Source of the DNA: Empedobacter stercoris
Lineage (GTDB): Bacteria > Bacteroidota > Bacteroidia > Flavobacteriales > Weeksellaceae
Length of the DNA: 64,000 nucleotides
Reading direction: 5' to 3'
Assembly: GCF_020281205.1 (NCBI RefSeq)
Contig: NZ_JACXZC010000014.1
Span: 1-64,000 of the forward strand
This document shows positions 1 to 8,200 of this stretch, one piece after another (positions within the stretch are counted from its first letter, which is position 1; each line of letters opens with the position of its first letter). Below the pieces are notes generated by a model that saw nothing but the letters and a program-made list of their open reading frames with translations, did no database searches and was not told the origin of the DNA. The position numbers and the translations under genes were made by a program.

Positions 1-46
1 TAATTAAAGTTAATGATTTTTAAAACACTACCTTAAATTTTAGGTC

Positions 47-976
47 TTAGATGTCCACTTTTTGCTGACGATTTACATGAATTAAGCTTTCTAATTCGTA
101 ATTCAGTTTAATATTCAATACCAAGACATTACCTTCAATCCACTGTTCTTCATGTAGTGGTTTAGTTTCAAGATAAGGTATAATATTATTCATTAATTCT
201 ATTTTAACCTTCTCCACTTGCTTATCTTGATAATTTGTAACCCCTATAATCTCATTAAAATAATTTTCGAAATCAATGGTGCTCTCAGTATACTCAAAAG
301 TAGTACTTTCAACTAAAACAATACGGTCTAAAGCCAAAGTTTGAATATAATTTTCATTATGATTCATCCCTAACAAAAACCATCTCTTATTATATTCCTT
401 TAAATAATAAGGTGATATTAAAACTTGAATTGGATTCACTTCGGTAAAAGGATGGTATAAGACTTCTAACACCTCTTTGTTAATAATCTGACGATATAAT
501 TGATGAAGATATTCAATCCCTTTTAAATATTCATTCCCTTCAAAACTGATTATTTTCTCTTTACTTGTATCAATATCCAATGCTGTTTCCAACTGGACCT
601 GCATTTTACTTAACCAATCAAATCCAGGTAAACCTTTTATACGAGACATTGTAATTAATGCATCTTTTAAAACAGCAAACTCATTCGCATCTAAATCCTT
701 TTTCATAAAAGAATAAGACGGATCTGAATATCTATAATAAGACTTACGACCTTCTTTAAATTTTTCAATTGGTGCAAAATTACCTCCAGAACCCTTCATA
801 AAGTCTATATCGTATTGAATGGTTCTTTTTGATACAGAAATCTCATAACCATAATAATCTGAAAGTTTTTTAGAACATTTTTTTATAAGATCATCTAAAA
901 AATATTTACGATGAAAGTTCGAGAAACAATCATCTAATATTTGATACCTTAAAAAGGCATTTTTAGTTTCTGACAT
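47..976 (-). CDS. WYL-domain transcriptional regulator
   Basis: A 309-residue protein with an N-terminal wHTH-like part (about residues 1-90, with the basic segment SVSKRTIQYDIDFM) and a WYL domain around residues 160-240, recognised from the order ISPYYLKEYNKRWFLLG. WYL proteins are DNA-binding regulators in which the WYL fold binds a nucleic acid or nucleotide ligand; many control DNA-damage or defence genes. The ATG at 976 is the only good start. No defence genes lie next to it here; a tRNA lies upstream and the window edge downstream, so its target is unknown. Two 11-bp direct repeats lie 51-72 bp before the start and may be its own operator. Confidence 0.85.
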   Translation of the reverse strand: MSETKNAFLRYQILDDCFSNFHRKYFLDDLIKKCSKKLSDYYGYEISVSKRTIQYDIDFMKGSGGNFAPIEKFKEGRKSYYRYSDPSYSFMKKDLDANEFAVLKDALITMSRIKGLPGFDWLSKMQVQLETALDIDTSKEKIISFEGNEYLKGIEYLHQLYRQIINKEVLEVLYHPFTEVNPIQVLISPYYLKEYNKRWFLLGMNHNENYIQTLALDRIVLVESTTFEYTESTIDFENYFNEIIGVTNYQDKQVEKVKIELMNNIIPYLETKPLHEEQWIEGNVLVLNIKLNYELESLIHVNRQQKVDI

Positions 977-1026
977 TTATAAATTTTACAATAAAACAAT
1001 AGCAATTATTAGCAAATATATAAAAT

Positions 1027-1048
1027 GGGTATCAAACGGGTATCAAAA
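1027..1048. repeat. tandem 11-bp direct repeats upstream of WYL gene
   Basis: GGGTATCAAAC (1027-1037) is followed at once by GGGTATCAAAA (1038-1048). One repeat unit per DNA helical turn, 51 bp before the start of the WYL regulator, is the layout of a regulator-binding site. Autoregulation is inference. Confidence 0.4.
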
Positions 1049-1120
1049 CAATGGTAAAAAATGGTGATTTTAAAATGTAGTGAAATTGATAAATTATTAA
1101 TAATCAGCATTATTAAATAA

Positions 1121-1147
1121 AAAAAGCACCTTTAAAAAGGTGCTTTT
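1121..1147 (-). terminator. rho-independent terminator after tRNA-Met
   Basis: Inverted repeat AAAGCACCTTT / AAAGGTGCTTT with an A/T-rich loop and a T run on the minus strand, starting directly after the 3' end of the tRNA. Confidence 0.75.
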
Positions 1148-1148
1148 G

Positions 1149-1222
1149 TGGTCCCAGTTGGGCTCGAACCAACGACTTGCTGATTATGAGTCAGCTACTC
1201 TAACCAGCTGAGTTATAGGACC
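1149..1222 (-). tRNA. tRNA with CAT anticodon (Met or lysidine-type Ile2)
   Basis: On the minus strand the acceptor stem GGTCCTA pairs with TGGGACC (one T-G pair), followed by discriminator A; CCA is not encoded. The anticodon stem GCTGA/TCAGC holds loop CTCATAA, so the anticodon is CAT. The T arm is GTTGG-TTCGAGC-CCAAC. It is not initiator tRNA, because position 1 pairs with position 72. Elongator Met and Ile2 (C34 modified to lysidine) cannot be separated safely by eye. Confidence 0.93.
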
Positions 1223-1312
1223 TGAATTTAAGCCATTATAACAACTACTTTCGCAAATAGTCTACTGCTTAATTCGAGTGCAATATTAAAGCATATTTTT
1301 TAAATAACAAAA

Positions 1313-1711
1313 TTATTTTACATCTTCGCAAAGCTCTACCAGTACACCATTGGTTGTTTTAGGGTGCAAAAATACAATTCGTTTATTATCTGCACCTAAC
1401 TTCGGTTGATCATTAATAAAAGTAAATCCCTGATTTTTAAGACGCTCGATTTCAACTTCGATATTATCTACTCCAAAAGCAATGTGATGAATACCTTCTC
1501 TATTTTTTTCTAAATATTTTTCAATTGCACTGTCTTTTTTTTCAGAACCTACCAATTCAATCTTCGATTCTCCTACTTCGAAGAAAGATGTACGCACGCC
1601 TTCCGACTCCACAGCTTCTTCTTTATAAGGTGCTTTTCCTAATAATTTCTCGAATAAATCATTTGATAATCCCAAATCTTTTACGGCAATCCCTATATGT
1701 TCTATTTTCAT
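1313..1711 (-). CDS. mce: methylmalonyl-CoA epimerase
   Basis: A 132-residue VOC-fold enzyme that interconverts (R)- and (S)-methylmalonyl-CoA, linking propionyl-CoA and succinyl-CoA metabolism in the cytosol. The start MKIEHIGIAV carries the first metal-ligand His (H5); E52 in SKIELV, H75/H76 in GIHHIAFG and E126 in VELCED match the other metal-binding positions of the family. The length is normal for the family. It stands alone here; the mutase genes are not in the window. It is transcribed away from the TPR gene at 1790, with a 78-bp divergent promoter region between them. Confidence 0.93.
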   Translation of the reverse strand: MKIEHIGIAVKDLGLSNDLFEKLLGKAPYKEEAVESEGVRTSFFEVGESKIELVGSEKKDSAIEKYLEKNREGIHHIAFGVDNIEVEIERLKNQGFTFINDQPKLGADNKRIVFLHPKTTNGVLVELCEDVK

Positions 1712-1789
1712 GTGTGTTGTTTTGTGTAAAGATAAACTTTTCTGAAAATTTTTATTTAAAATTTAAAGAGATTGTTGTAATATTGAACT

Positions 1790-2545
1790 ATGAGTTTTTA
1801 TGAAGATGGGAGTCAATATCTCCGCAAAGGTCAGTATAGAAAGGCGATTGATTATTTTACATTATCGATTAAACGTCAAATAGAAGTGGCAAATTCATAT
1901 TTCGGACGTGGATTGAGCCAGTATTATATGAAACAAAATACAGATGCAATCAAGGATTTTGATAAAGCAATTGAATTAGATGATAAAAATCCTAACTTCT
2001 ATTTTTATAGAGGTATGGCGAATTTTAATCAATATAATCCTACAAAAGCAGCTGAAAACTTTGATAAAGTCATCGAAATTGATCCAAATAGTTTTGTCGC
2101 TTATCATCAAAAGGGTTATGTATTGATGAATTTAAACAAATATGACGATGCAATTGCTTGTTTTAATAAAGCCTTAGAAATTAATCCAGAATACGAATCT
2201 TGTTACCATAATCGTGCATTTTGTTTTGATCAATTAAAACAATTTGATCAAGCCATTGAAGATTATTCAAAAGTGATTGAAATGAAACCACATTTCTTAT
2301 CGTTTTACAACAGAGGAAATACTTATTTTGTATTAAATGATTTAGACAATGCATTGAACGATTTTAATCAATCAATCGATTTAAATCCAAATCATTTCTT
2401 ATCGTTTTACAACAAAGGTGCAATTTTAGAGAAATTAGAAAAGCAAGATGAAGCTGTTGAACAATACAAAAAAGCCTTGCAGTTGAACCCAGAATTTTAT
2501 TTAGCTGCAGAACGATTAGCACAATTAGAAAATCAAAATAACTAA
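1790..2545 (+). CDS. TPR-repeat protein
   Basis: A 251-residue protein made almost wholly of about seven 34-residue tetratricopeptide repeats (recurrent A-x-x-x-F/Y-x-K-A-I-E-L/I-x-P motifs such as FDKAIELDDKNP and FNKALEINPEYE). No signal peptide or membrane segment is visible, so it is probably a cytosolic protein-binding scaffold. It is monocistronic, with its own terminator. The ligand and role cannot be told from the sequence. Confidence 0.85.
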   Translation: MSFYEDGSQYLRKGQYRKAIDYFTLSIKRQIEVANSYFGRGLSQYYMKQNTDAIKDFDKAIELDDKNPNFYFYRGMANFNQYNPTKAAENFDKVIEIDPNSFVAYHQKGYVLMNLNKYDDAIACFNKALEINPEYESCYHNRAFCFDQLKQFDQAIEDYSKVIEMKPHFLSFYNRGNTYFVLNDLDNALNDFNQSIDLNPNHFLSFYNKGAILEKLEKQDEAVEQYKKALQLNPEFYLAAERLAQLENQNN

Positions 2546-2547
2546 GC

Positions 2548-2575
2548 AACCGTTTCAAAAAGAAACGGTTTTTTT
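2548..2575 (+). terminator. rho-independent terminator of TPR gene
   Basis: AACCGTTTC / GAAACGGTT with an AAAAA loop, followed by TTTTT, three bases after the stop codon. Confidence 0.85.
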
Positions 2576-2653
2576 GATCGAATTCATTTCTTGACCTAAA
2601 TCAATGTCTAACTTTTTATTATATCCTTTCTTTGCAAGGTAAACAAATCGGGT

Positions 2654-2992
2654 ATGCAAGTGCAAATAGCTGTTTTTGGAAAAAATAAGGAGATTGTTGA
2701 TACATTAGAACGTGTAATTAACAACAATGACAAATGGAAAGCATTTTGCACCTGCACGCAAGAGGAATTGAAATGGTTTGTCGCTGTAAACAAGGTCCAA
2801 ATTGTTTTATATAGTAGTGGAATTGGTGCTTCGGAGTTAGAAGGTGTAGAAGAATGGATAAACACCTATTTTCCTACCATAAAACAAATACATCATTACG
2901 GTGGTGGAAGTGGTTTGTTAAAATGCGAAATTGATGGAGTTTTGGCTGGAATAAATCCAATCTCTAAACTTGAAGTGAATTTAATTGGTTAG
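2654..2992 (+). CDS. conserved small protein of unknown function
   Basis: A 112-residue soluble protein beginning MQVQIAVFGKNKEIVDTLER. The alternation of beta-like (QIAVFG, VQIVLYSSG) and helical segments suggests a small alpha/beta fold resembling a receiver or nucleotide-binding domain, but no family motif is recognised. A Gly-rich stretch HHYGGGSGLLKCEIDGVLAG lies near the C-terminus. It has its own terminator and is convergent with the next gene. A real gene is supported by its clean boundaries and composition. Confidence 0.6.
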   Translation: MQVQIAVFGKNKEIVDTLERVINNNDKWKAFCTCTQEELKWFVAVNKVQIVLYSSGIGASELEGVEEWINTYFPTIKQIHHYGGGSGLLKCEIDGVLAGINPISKLEVNLIG

Positions 2993-3004
2993 TTTTTGTT
3001 ATAC

Positions 3005-3041
3005 AAAAAAGGCTTTTCAAAATTGTTGAAAAGCCTTTTTT
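3005..3041. terminator. bidirectional terminator
   Basis: A 16-bp perfect inverted repeat (3005-3020 / 3026-3041, core GGCTTTTCAA / TTGAAAAGCC) with a 5-nt loop and A/T runs on both sides, placed between two convergent genes. Confidence 0.88.
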
Positions 3042-3044
3042 ATG

Positions 3045-3428
3045 TTATATCTCTTTTACAATCCAATAATCTCGAGAAAGCCCTACATCATTACGATTGA
3101 TTGCTACTTCATCGCAGAAATCTAAAAATAATTCGTCTAAGGTTTTGTCAATTTTTGGAGTTGAACCAATTATTTTGGTTAATACTGGATTTGTTTCATG
3201 TTCCAACAATTTTCCAGAAAAATTTAAAATCGAATTGTCTTTAAAACCAATAAAAGTACTTGGTGCAAAAACCATTACCTCTTCAGCATCGATTACTAAA
3301 AATGTTTTTGATTTTTTGATCAATTGAATTGCTTTGGCTTTTTCCTGTTCAGTTCCCATTTCCAAACTTTCTAAAAACAATTCAACATTGTCAAAAATTT
3401 CTTCTTTATTTTGAACAAACTCCATCAT
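3045..3428 (-). CDS. conserved hypothetical protein (127 aa)
   Basis: A 127-residue acidic soluble protein with no recognised motif. The N-terminal half is helical and charged (FLESLEMGTEQEKAKAIQLIKKSK), followed by beta-like segments (TFLVIDAEEVMVFAPSTFIGF). Two ATGs lie in tandem at the start (MM). It is 27 bp downstream of the TPR-like gene at 3456-4328 on the same strand and probably in one transcript with it. Function unknown. Confidence 0.6.
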   Translation of the reverse strand: MMEFVQNKEEIFDNVELFLESLEMGTEQEKAKAIQLIKKSKTFLVIDAEEVMVFAPSTFIGFKDNSILNFSGKLLEHETNPVLTKIIGSTPKIDKTLDELFLDFCDEVAINRNDVGLSRDYWIVKEI

Positions 3429-3455
3429 ATATATTTTGGCAAAAATAGAGATTTT

Positions 3456-4328
3456 TTAATCTTCTTTCAGTAAAATTTCAACTTCTAAATATTCATGATA
3501 ATTTTTGACAAAATCTTGATCAAAATTTATATCATCCAAACGCATTTGTACACCTTTTTTATCGACATCAATATAATCTAAAACCGTTTGTACAGTATAC
3601 ATTTCGAAATATTGAAACGTTGGATAAAGCGTAATTTGTTTCAAGGTCAATGCCATTATAAAACAATTGATTCCATTAAAGTTAACACCAATATCAGCGA
3701 AGTTTTTGTAAAAAGAAATCAAATTTGTTTTGAGTTGAAGATTATAATTAAAACTTCTTAATTTGAAATTTTTTAACACCAAACGGTTCGTTGTTTTCAG
3801 AACAATTTCTTCTGTAATTTGAAGATTTTTACTCAATAATTCTAAAACTTTTTTGTCTTCAATTAATTGATAAAGAATATTTAAATATCGTTTAGCTGAT
3901 TCAAAATCAAACAATTCCAAACTTACCAAAATCGATAAAAATAGAAAACGCTGATTAGTAGGGTATATAATTTCAATTTCTTTTAAATACTTTTTTGCTT
4001 CTTCAAATTTTAATTTATGAATGTAATATTCAGCAATATAAAAATTAGCAGCATACAGGTAATAATCTTCTTTCTTTGCTTCTAAAAGGTATAAAATTGA
4101 TTCTTCGTTGAAGTTCAAGTTTCGTTGAACAACGCCCTTTAAAAAAAGTGCTTTTTTGTCTTTTGGAAATTCGTGCAACAGCTGATTCAATAAATCTTGC
4201 GCCTTAATCAATTGCTGAATCGGATTGTGGATAAACGAAAAACTTTTCCAAATTGGATATTGATTTTCATCCATCTCATCATCAAGAATTAAGAAAAAAA
4301 TATCGTTAAAAAGTTTATTGTAGTCCAC
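3456..4328 (-). CDS. TPR-like hypothetical protein (290 aa)
   Basis: A 290-residue, almost all-helical protein with TPR-like repeats in the middle (for example AQDLLNQLLHEFPKDKKALF and AKKYLKEIEIIYPTNQRFLF). The frame opens with GTG at 4328 and no in-frame ATG lies close upstream, so GTG is taken as start. No signal peptide. It probably forms a two-gene unit with the 127-residue protein downstream. Function unknown; a scaffolding role is inferred from the repeats only. Confidence 0.6.
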   Translation of the reverse strand: MDYNKLFNDIFFLILDDEMDENQYPIWKSFSFIHNPIQQLIKAQDLLNQLLHEFPKDKKALFLKGVVQRNLNFNEESILYLLEAKKEDYYLYAANFYIAEYYIHKLKFEEAKKYLKEIEIIYPTNQRFLFLSILVSLELFDFESAKRYLNILYQLIEDKKVLELLSKNLQITEEIVLKTTNRLVLKNFKLRSFNYNLQLKTNLISFYKNFADIGVNFNGINCFIMALTLKQITLYPTFQYFEMYTVQTVLDYIDVDKKGVQMRLDDINFDQDFVKNYHEYLEVEILLKED

Positions 4329-4403
4329 GGTATAAGTTTTTTAGTAGTGCTAAAATTAAGCTATTTTTAGATAAAATGCATGAAAAAATAAAATCAGCTA
4401 TTT

Positions 4404-5426
4404 CTAAAACTGTTGTCGTTTTATCTTCCCGCTTTCCGTTCTCGGAAAAGTTTCTATAAATATAATTTCTTTTGGAACTTGGTATTTCGTCAAATCGACC
4501 AAAGAAAAATCTAAACTTCTTTCCTCGCCTTCCACTATTAAAATTAATTTTTGTCCTAACAATTCATCCGTTTTTGATGTCACATAAAAGGCTGAATGAA
4601 TAAAAGGTTTCAGTTTATCTTCTATTTGTTCAGGAAATAATTTTATTCCGCCCGAATTAATCACATTATCTGCACGCCCAATCCAATTAAATTGACGTTT
4701 ATTGATGATTTCAACAATATCATTTGTCACCACTCGCAAACCATCATACGGTGTATCAATCACCAAACAACCTCGATTATCTTGTGAAATTTTCACCTCA
4801 TCAAAGGCTTCAAATAAATTAGAAACATTTTGATATTTTTTGTTCTGAACTTGTTTAAAAGCAATATGTGTAATCGTTTCTGTCATTGCATAGGTTTCGT
4901 AGACTTCGTTATCAAAAGCCGCCAAATCTAATTTAACTTTCTCTGAAAGCGCTGCTCCGCCAATGATTAATTTCTTACATTTTGAAACAAACGACAACGA
5001 ATTTTCGACTTGCATAGGCGTTAATGCTACAAAATCAATCGAACCCAACTCTTTTTGAATTCCTTTTGAAATATCTTCCATCAAAATATTCGAAGTAGGT
5101 TGCATACAAATCAACTTTAACCCAATTTCTACTGCACGAACCAACATTAATTTACCCGCAATATAAGATACAGGCATCACCAACAAGGCTGAATCCCCTT
5201 TTTTCAAATTCAAGTATTTCCCTGTCATATTCGCACTTTTACGCATATTTTTTTTGGTTAGAATAATCTCTTTTGGCGTTCCTGTTGAGCCAGAAGTATG
5301 CGCAACCATGACTGTAGAATCAGAAAACCAATCATCTAAAAATGATTTGACTGTTTCCTCAAATTCATTGGTTGGTTGAATAGAATTGACATTAAAATTA
5401 GGGGTAGAAAAATCTAAATACAACAT
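4404..5426 (-). CDS. menE: o-succinylbenzoate-CoA ligase (MenE-type AMP-binding enzyme)
   Basis: This is an ANL-superfamily adenylating enzyme that joins CoA to o-succinylbenzoate in menaquinone synthesis. Visible motifs: the phosphate-binding loop HTSGSTGTPKE (about residues 43-53), YAMTET (about 189), the hinge-region segment GRADNVINSGGIKLFPEQIE (about 250-270) and the C-terminal PRTESGKIKR carrying the catalytic Lys. At 340 residues it is shorter than the common 450-500-residue form but typical of the short flavobacterial type. It lies in a tight operon with a DUF1684 lipoprotein gene (1-bp gap) and menC, which fixes the substrate. Confidence 0.9.
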   Translation of the reverse strand: MLYLDFSTPNFNVNSIQPTNEFEETVKSFLDDWFSDSTVMVAHTSGSTGTPKEIILTKKNMRKSANMTGKYLNLKKGDSALLVMPVSYIAGKLMLVRAVEIGLKLICMQPTSNILMEDISKGIQKELGSIDFVALTPMQVENSLSFVSKCKKLIIGGAALSEKVKLDLAAFDNEVYETYAMTETITHIAFKQVQNKKYQNVSNLFEAFDEVKISQDNRGCLVIDTPYDGLRVVTNDIVEIINKRQFNWIGRADNVINSGGIKLFPEQIEDKLKPFIHSAFYVTSKTDELLGQKLILIVEGEERSLDFSLVDLTKYQVPKEIIFIETFPRTESGKIKRQQF

Positions 5427-5427
5427 C

Positions 5428-6042
5428 TTATTTATGATAACTTACACCTGCATTAATCTCCACATCTAACACATTATTTGCCGGTGGAATTGGACAATTG
5501 TAATGCTTGCTGTAGGCGCAATATGGATTATACGCTTGATTAAAATCAATTGTTACTTCGTTTGAATTACCGCCAAAATCTTTTGTATTTAAATCTAAAT
5601 ATCTTCCTCCTCCGTAAGAAGTAACGCCATTTGTTTCGTCCATAAAAGGCAAAAACAAACTTTCTTCGTATTTCTCCATAATCGGATAAGATTGATAAAT
5701 CGTTAACGTTTGCTCCATATCGTCAATCGTAAACGTAATTGTTCCGTATTCTTTGTAATTTTTGATTTTCTTCGCCGAAGTTGGAAATGGAATAACTTTT
5801 CCATCCTTAATTGGAGTAAAATTCGCTTTTACACGGTACTTTTCATTAATCGGAAAAAACGTAATTCCTTTAAAATTTGTTTTCTCCTCATCTACCAAAG
5901 GTGTTGTTTTAGGATTTGTATAAAATGACGCTAATTCAGTTTGATATTTTTGAATTGCGTTTGTATCAGTCATTTTATTTGCTGTTTGACAACTCATCAA
6001 CACAACAACTGAGATTATTGCTACTAATAATTTATTGATCAT
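5428..6042 (-). CDS. DUF1684 lipoprotein in menaquinone operon
   Basis: A 204-residue protein with a lipoprotein signal (MINKLLVAIISVVVLMSC; Cys about residue 18), so it is probably anchored in the outer or inner membrane facing the periplasm. The body carries the DUF1684 signature, including GGGRYLDL near residue 145 and the C-terminal YNPYCAY...CPIPPANN segment. The biochemical role of DUF1684 is not known. It overlaps menC by 4 bp and is 1 bp from menE, so it is translated with them; a link to quinone metabolism is suggested only by position. Confidence 0.85.
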   Translation of the reverse strand: MINKLLVAIISVVVLMSCQTANKMTDTNAIQKYQTELASFYTNPKTTPLVDEEKTNFKGITFFPINEKYRVKANFTPIKDGKVIPFPTSAKKIKNYKEYGTITFTIDDMEQTLTIYQSYPIMEKYEESLFLPFMDETNGVTSYGGGRYLDLNTKDFGGNSNEVTIDFNQAYNPYCAYSKHYNCPIPPANNVLDVEINAGVSYHK

Positions 6043-7076
6043 AATTTGTTTCTAAATAAATATTCTCCTTTTAATTCTAATCGACTTGGAAAGTTATTGG
6101 TAAACAAACCGCCTGTTCCCAATCCTTGAGGCATCTCTGGATATAAAATTGCTGTCCATTGTGCAATAGCATTTAGTCCGATATTACTTTCCAAAGCAGA
6201 AGTAATCCAAAATGGAATTTCGTAGGTATCGGCCGCATTTATCCATTCCAAAGCCCCTCTTATTCCTCCTACTAAACTTGGTTTTAGAATAATATATTGA
6301 GGTTTAATTTTTTCTAACAATTTAAATTTATCCTCTTGTTGAACAATTCCTATTAACTCTTCGTCCAATGCAATTGGCGTTGGTGTGGTAGCACATAATT
6401 CGGTCATTTGTTCAATATTCCCTGCTTTTATGGGTTGCTCGATCGAATGAATTTTTAAGTCAGCTAATTGTTGTAACACAACCTTAGCTTCGTCAAACGT
6501 AAATCCTCCATTTGCATCAACACGTAATTCTAATTGTTCTACAGAAAATTCTGAACGCAATTGTTGTAAAATTTCATGCTCATTTTTCCAATCAACACCA
6601 ATTTTCAGTTTAATACATTTATAACCAATCGCTAATTTTTCTTTGATTTGTTCACGCATAAAATCAATTGAACCCATCCAAATCAAACCATTTGTCTGAA
6701 TACCTTGATCTCCTGAAGAAAATGCTGACTCGTACAAATTTGGATTCAATTTATCTGTATAAGCATCATTGTATCGATTAGTAGAAAGACTTTGAAAAGC
6801 CTGTTCTATTCCAAATTGTATTGAAGGCCAATCTCGTAATTGATTCCATAATTCCTCAATTCCTAAATCGATATGATCGCAAACCCATTGCAATTTTTCT
6901 TCATAATCTGGTCGATCATCAAAACTCAATCCTTTAAACAATCCACATTCACCAACATATTCTTTCCCATCTTCTTCTATCGTAAAAAGATACGTTAATT
7001 TCTCTGTCAAAATCCCTCGTGAAGTCCCGCTCGGATTTTTGAATTTCAATATATAAGGTTCAAAACTTGCTTTCAT
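6039..7076 (-). CDS. menC: o-succinylbenzoate synthase
   Basis: An enolase-superfamily enzyme of 345 residues that dehydrates SHCHC to o-succinylbenzoate in menaquinone synthesis. The catalytic Lys pair is seen in CIKLKIGVDW (about residue 155), metal ligands in LRVDANGG, SIEQPI and ALDEEL, and the second Lys in ILKPSLVGG. It is the first gene of the menC-DUF1684-menE unit; the DUF1684 start overlaps its stop. The 238-bp region upstream to 7315 holds no clear gene. Confidence 0.92.
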   Translation of the reverse strand: MKASFEPYILKFKNPSGTSRGILTEKLTYLFTIEEDGKEYVGECGLFKGLSFDDRPDYEEKLQWVCDHIDLGIEELWNQLRDWPSIQFGIEQAFQSLSTNRYNDAYTDKLNPNLYESAFSSGDQGIQTNGLIWMGSIDFMREQIKEKLAIGYKCIKLKIGVDWKNEHEILQQLRSEFSVEQLELRVDANGGFTFDEAKVVLQQLADLKIHSIEQPIKAGNIEQMTELCATTPTPIALDEELIGIVQQEDKFKLLEKIKPQYIILKPSLVGGIRGALEWINAADTYEIPFWITSALESNIGLNAIAQWTAILYPEMPQGLGTGGLFTNNFPSRLELKGEYLFRNKL

Positions 7077-7332
7077 ACCTCAAATTTAAACAATGCTTTT
7101 AGAAAAATATTGATTTAAATTAATTTTTCAATAAATCCAAACTCAATCGTTCACAATTTATCAATTAAACTATTTTTTTTTGAATCTCATTTTTATTTTA
7201 TTACTTTATTTCTCAAAGTGATTTCAATAAATAGTTAGTTATGAATACAAAAATGCACCATAAACAATCTTTAATTTGTTGGAATAATTAGTCTAATAAT
7301 AACAATTCCACTAATTGCTATGCAATTTACAA

Positions 7333-7536
7333 ATGAAGTCAACTGGAGTTTATTTTGATTTTATTATTGCATTTATTTTACTGTCGGTTATTGGATTAAC
7401 GATAAACTACATTCTACAACTGACTAACCGTTTACAAAATAAAATCTTTTTCTGCATAATGGTTTTACTCATTGGTTTATTAATATGGACTGAATTAGCT
7501 GTCGGAGTTTTCCGTAGTCCAATAGCAGGAAATTAG
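7333..7536 (+). CDS. small membrane protein (67 aa)
   Basis: A 67-residue protein with two predicted membrane helices (FDFIIAFILLSVIGLTINYI and FFCIMVLLIGLLIW) and a polar C-terminus (ELAVGVFRSPIAGN). The frame is open 18 bp further up to a TTG at 7315, but the ATG at 7333 is preferred. It lies before the NO-stress module on the same strand but 138 bp away. No known family is recognised with certainty; a small membrane protein is all that can be supported. Confidence 0.5.
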   Translation: MKSTGVYFDFIIAFILLSVIGLTINYILQLTNRLQNKIFFCIMVLLIGLLIWTELAVGVFRSPIAGN

Positions 7537-7608
7537 AATGATTTTTTTATTGAATACTTTTCCATTTATGTCAACCTAAAAAAGATCTGAAATACGTCTA
7601 AATTTTAA

Positions 7609-7634
7609 AATAGAATACTAAAAAGTATTTTATT
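7609..7634. promoter_or_regulatory. 26-bp operator upstream of hemerythrin gene
   Basis: AATAGAATAC-N6-GTATTTTATT: arms match in 9 of 10 positions. Related 26-27-bp sites stand before rrf2 (8136), the methyltransferase (8652) and ric (9514). Probable target of the Rrf2 regulator encoded at 8201. Confidence 0.6.
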
Positions 7635-7674
7635 GAAAAATTGTCATAACTTTAATTCACAAAAACAGTTAATT

Positions 7675-8127
7675 ATGAAAAGAAGTGAACACATTGTCGT
7701 TTTATCAAAGGATCATCATTTTGGATTGCTTTGTAGTTGGAAAATTGAACAAGGTTTCTTTAAAAATATTGCATTAGAACGAATTGCATCTTATGTTGAA
7801 TATTTTTGGAACAATCATCTTTCTGAGCACTTTAAACATGAAGAAACGATTATTTTTCCCTATTCAAACGAAACATACAACCAACAAATTAAAACCGAAC
7901 ATCAAGAATTAAAGGTTTTGGCACAAAAGATTGCTCAACATCCAGAGAAATCAATAGTAGAAAAATTTGCTCATTTATTAAAAAATCATATTCGGTTCGA
8001 GGAACGTGAATGGTTTCCTTACTTACAAGAAAATCTTGATGAAAGTGATTTGAAACAAATAGGTAAAAGATTAGAAAACTCGCACACAAAACCATTTGAT
8101 AATTTTGAAGACGAATTTTGGAAATAA
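7675..8127 (+). CDS. hemerythrin-domain protein
   Basis: A 150-residue four-helix hemerythrin-type protein, expected to bind a di-iron centre. Candidate iron ligands are His in KDHHFGLL near the start, HFKHEETIIFPY, TEHQEL and HIRFEEREWFPY. The ATG at 7675 is chosen over a TTG 42 bp upstream because KRSEHIVVLSKDHH is the usual beginning and the operator at 7609-7634 ends 40 bp before it. It opens the nitrosative-stress module; a role in NO or oxygen handling is inferred from the neighbours (Rrf2 regulator, Ric). Confidence 0.87.
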   Translation: MKRSEHIVVLSKDHHFGLLCSWKIEQGFFKNIALERIASYVEYFWNNHLSEHFKHEETIIFPYSNETYNQQIKTEHQELKVLAQKIAQHPEKSIVEKFAHLLKNHIRFEEREWFPYLQENLDESDLKQIGKRLENSHTKPFDNFEDEFWK

Positions 8128-8135
8128 TTAGAATT

Positions 8136-8161
8136 AATAAAACACCTTTTACTCTTTTATT
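8136..8161. promoter_or_regulatory. 26-bp operator upstream of rrf2 gene
   Basis: AATAAAACAC-N6-CTCTTTTATT (arms match 8 of 10), same length and spacing as the sites at 7609 and 9514. It ends 12 bp before the -7 element TATATTTG, so a bound repressor would cover the -33 region: an autoregulatory layout. Confidence 0.6.
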
Positions 8162-8173
8162 AAAGAAATGATG

Positions 8174-8181
8174 TATATTTG
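8174..8181 (+). promoter_or_regulatory. -7 promoter element of rrf2 gene
   Basis: TATATTTG matches the flavobacterial -7 consensus TAnnTTTG, 19 bp before the ATG at 8201. Confidence 0.6.
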
Positions 8182-8200
8182 TAGTGTAAAAGAATTGTAA

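Noticed and set aside
1525-1803. plus-strand frame opposite the epimerase gene
   Set aside because: It lies on the reverse of a clear enzyme gene, has no family features and ends inside the TPR gene start.
7241-7291. 16-codon frame before the small membrane-protein gene
   Set aside because: Too short, no promoter or conserved feature visible; cannot be told from chance in AT-rich DNA. The 7077-7332 stretch otherwise shows nothing recognisable.
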